Translations under genes and position numbers: made by a program | Part shown: one piece after another, positions 13,483-13,966 of the stretch | Layout of the letters: each line of letters starts with the position of its first letter | How positions within the stretch are numbered: position 1 is the first letter of the stretch | Assembly (NCBI GenBank): GCA_002359025.1 | Contig: DEPZ01000030.1 | Location: 1 to 13,966, forward strand | From: Erysipelotrichaceae bacterium UBA3379 | GTDB taxonomy: Bacteria > Bacillota_I > Bacilli_A > Erysipelotrichales > Coprobacillaceae | Length of the DNA: 13,966 nucleotides | Direction: 5' to 3' | Notes under the pieces: generated by a model | Told to the model about the DNA's origin: nothing | The model's database searches: none | Seen by the model: the letters and a program-made list of their open reading frames with translations, nothing else

Positions 13483-13831
13483 AAAAAATATTACATACTT
13501 TTTTTAAATAAACATCTCTGCCTACCCTTTCAATTAATCCATTATCTTCTAATTCATGAAGATAACCATCAATTTTATCTTGATCAACATTTTTATTTGC
13601 TAAATCTTTTAAGACTTCAATGACTTGTGGGTGATCATCTTTAATATATGCATTTCCATCTCTATTATATGCAGGATTTTGTAATAAGACATTTAAAATC
13701 GCTACATAAGCCCATTTTACTTCCAAACGAATTAATTTATATTGCATAGTATCAAATAACGCATTAGGCATATAGTAAGTACCTTCATGTTCTCTTAACT
13801 CTTCAATATCCTCTTTTCTATAACAAATCAT
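13481..13831 (-). CDS. Small winged-helix protein, RepA_N-like, function unknown
   Basis: A 116-residue acidic-to-neutral protein I cannot assign a function. The segment YYMPNALFDT followed by YKLIRLEVKWAYVAILNVLL resembles the start of the RepA_N/replication-initiator winged-helix fold (xMPnaLF...Y..L...akw.Y..L), then comes NAYIKDD and a final helix-wing LHELEDNGLIERVGRDVYLKK typical of winged helices. Full plasmid initiators are over 250 residues, so this is at most an isolated N-terminal module or a chromosomal DNA-binding cousin. Start choice: AGGAGG lies 6 bases before the ATG at 13831; a longer reading from a TTG at 13846 would translate the ribosome binding site itself. Its gene ends in a terminator directly before the CDF transporter gene. 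No membrane segment or signal peptide is visible. Confidence 0.7.
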   Translation of the reverse strand: MICYRKEDIEELREHEGTYYMPNALFDTMQYKLIRLEVKWAYVAILNVLLQNPAYNRDGNAYIKDDHPQVIEVLKDLANKNVDQDKIDGYLHELEDNGLIERVGRDVYLKKVCNIF

Positions 13832-13857
13832 AGTATACCTCCTCAAAATTTATAATT

Positions 13858-13863
13858 ATTATA
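13858..13863 (-). promoter_or_regulatory. Possible -10 box for the winged-helix gene
   Basis: A perfect TATAAT on the minus strand lies 27 bases before the start codon, with the ribosome binding site between. No good -35 hexamer is found 16-18 bases upstream (best TTAGAG). The rest, to 13966, is AT-rich with no gene or RNA element I can support. Confidence 0.4.
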
Positions 13864-13966
13864 TCACATCATGACTATAATCTCTAATTATTTTTTTATA
13901 ACATAAATACCCTATATTTTTATTGTTACATCATTTGCATTTTATAACCAATATCAATATAATACT

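Noticed and set aside
13832..13966. A manganese (yybP-ykoY) riboswitch before the winged-helix/CDF unit
   Set aside because: The exporter call made this attractive, but the region is AT-rich and lacks the conserved GC-rich paired core; I could not find it by eye.
1..13966. CRISPR array, insertion sequence, tRNA or rRNA genes
   Set aside because: No spaced direct repeats, transposase motifs, terminal inverted repeats or tRNA-like cloverleaf sequences were seen on either strand.

Overview
The window looks like ordinary chromosome from a low-GC, AT-rich Gram-positive gut-type Firmicute. A member of the Erysipelotrichia/Coprobacillaceae is my best guess, inferred from style rather than from any marker gene. 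Supporting signs are AT-rich codon use, strong purine-rich ribosome binding sites, TTGACA/TATAAT promoters, a T-box leader, a cre-like site and a sortase-anchored mucin/glycan-type hydrolase. All nine or so genes are on the minus strand, so transcription runs from high to low coordinates. Nothing resembles a phage, transposon, CRISPR array or RNA gene cluster.

In transcription order: (1) A 116-residue winged-helix protein of unknown role (13481-13831) ends in a hairpin terminator that sits directly before the ribosome binding site of a cation diffusion facilitator transporter (12278-13444). The transporter's metal-site residues (N-D-D-D) point to manganese export. (2) A consensus promoter (12184-12212) drives a T-box leader with an intrinsic terminator. 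The leader controls metN-metI-metQ (11911 down to 9393), a tightly packed methionine ABC importer operon; ATG triplets where the specifier codon should be and the tRNA-end-pairing UGGU agree with sensing of uncharged tRNA-Met. (3) A monocistronic 1634-residue secreted multidomain glycoside hydrolase family 20 enzyme (4367-9271) has three carbohydrate-binding discoidin domains, a LamG-like domain, helical repeats and a VPQTG sortase signal. Its promoter has a near-consensus CcpA cre site lying over the -35 box, and it ends in a terminator. (4) A DeoR-family regulator (best start TTG at 4234) is followed 45 bases later by a cystathionine beta-lyase-type PLP enzyme (2273-3442), which ends in a 38-base perfect inverted repeat. 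(5) A MerR-family regulator with a large unrecognised C-terminal domain is followed by a cytosolic alkylsulfatase-like metallo-beta-lactamase-fold hydrolase (1356-2162 and 114-1340), closed by a strong terminator.

The clearest themes are methionine/sulfur supply (T-box metNIQ plus a metC-type lyase) and host- or diet-glycan use under carbon catabolite control. I do not see an obviously new multi-gene system. The items most worth following up are the terminator placed between the winged-helix gene and the Mn-type exporter, the MerR/alkylsulfatase-like pair, the sugar-type regulator attached to a sulfur amino acid enzyme, and the unusual ends of the GH20 protein.
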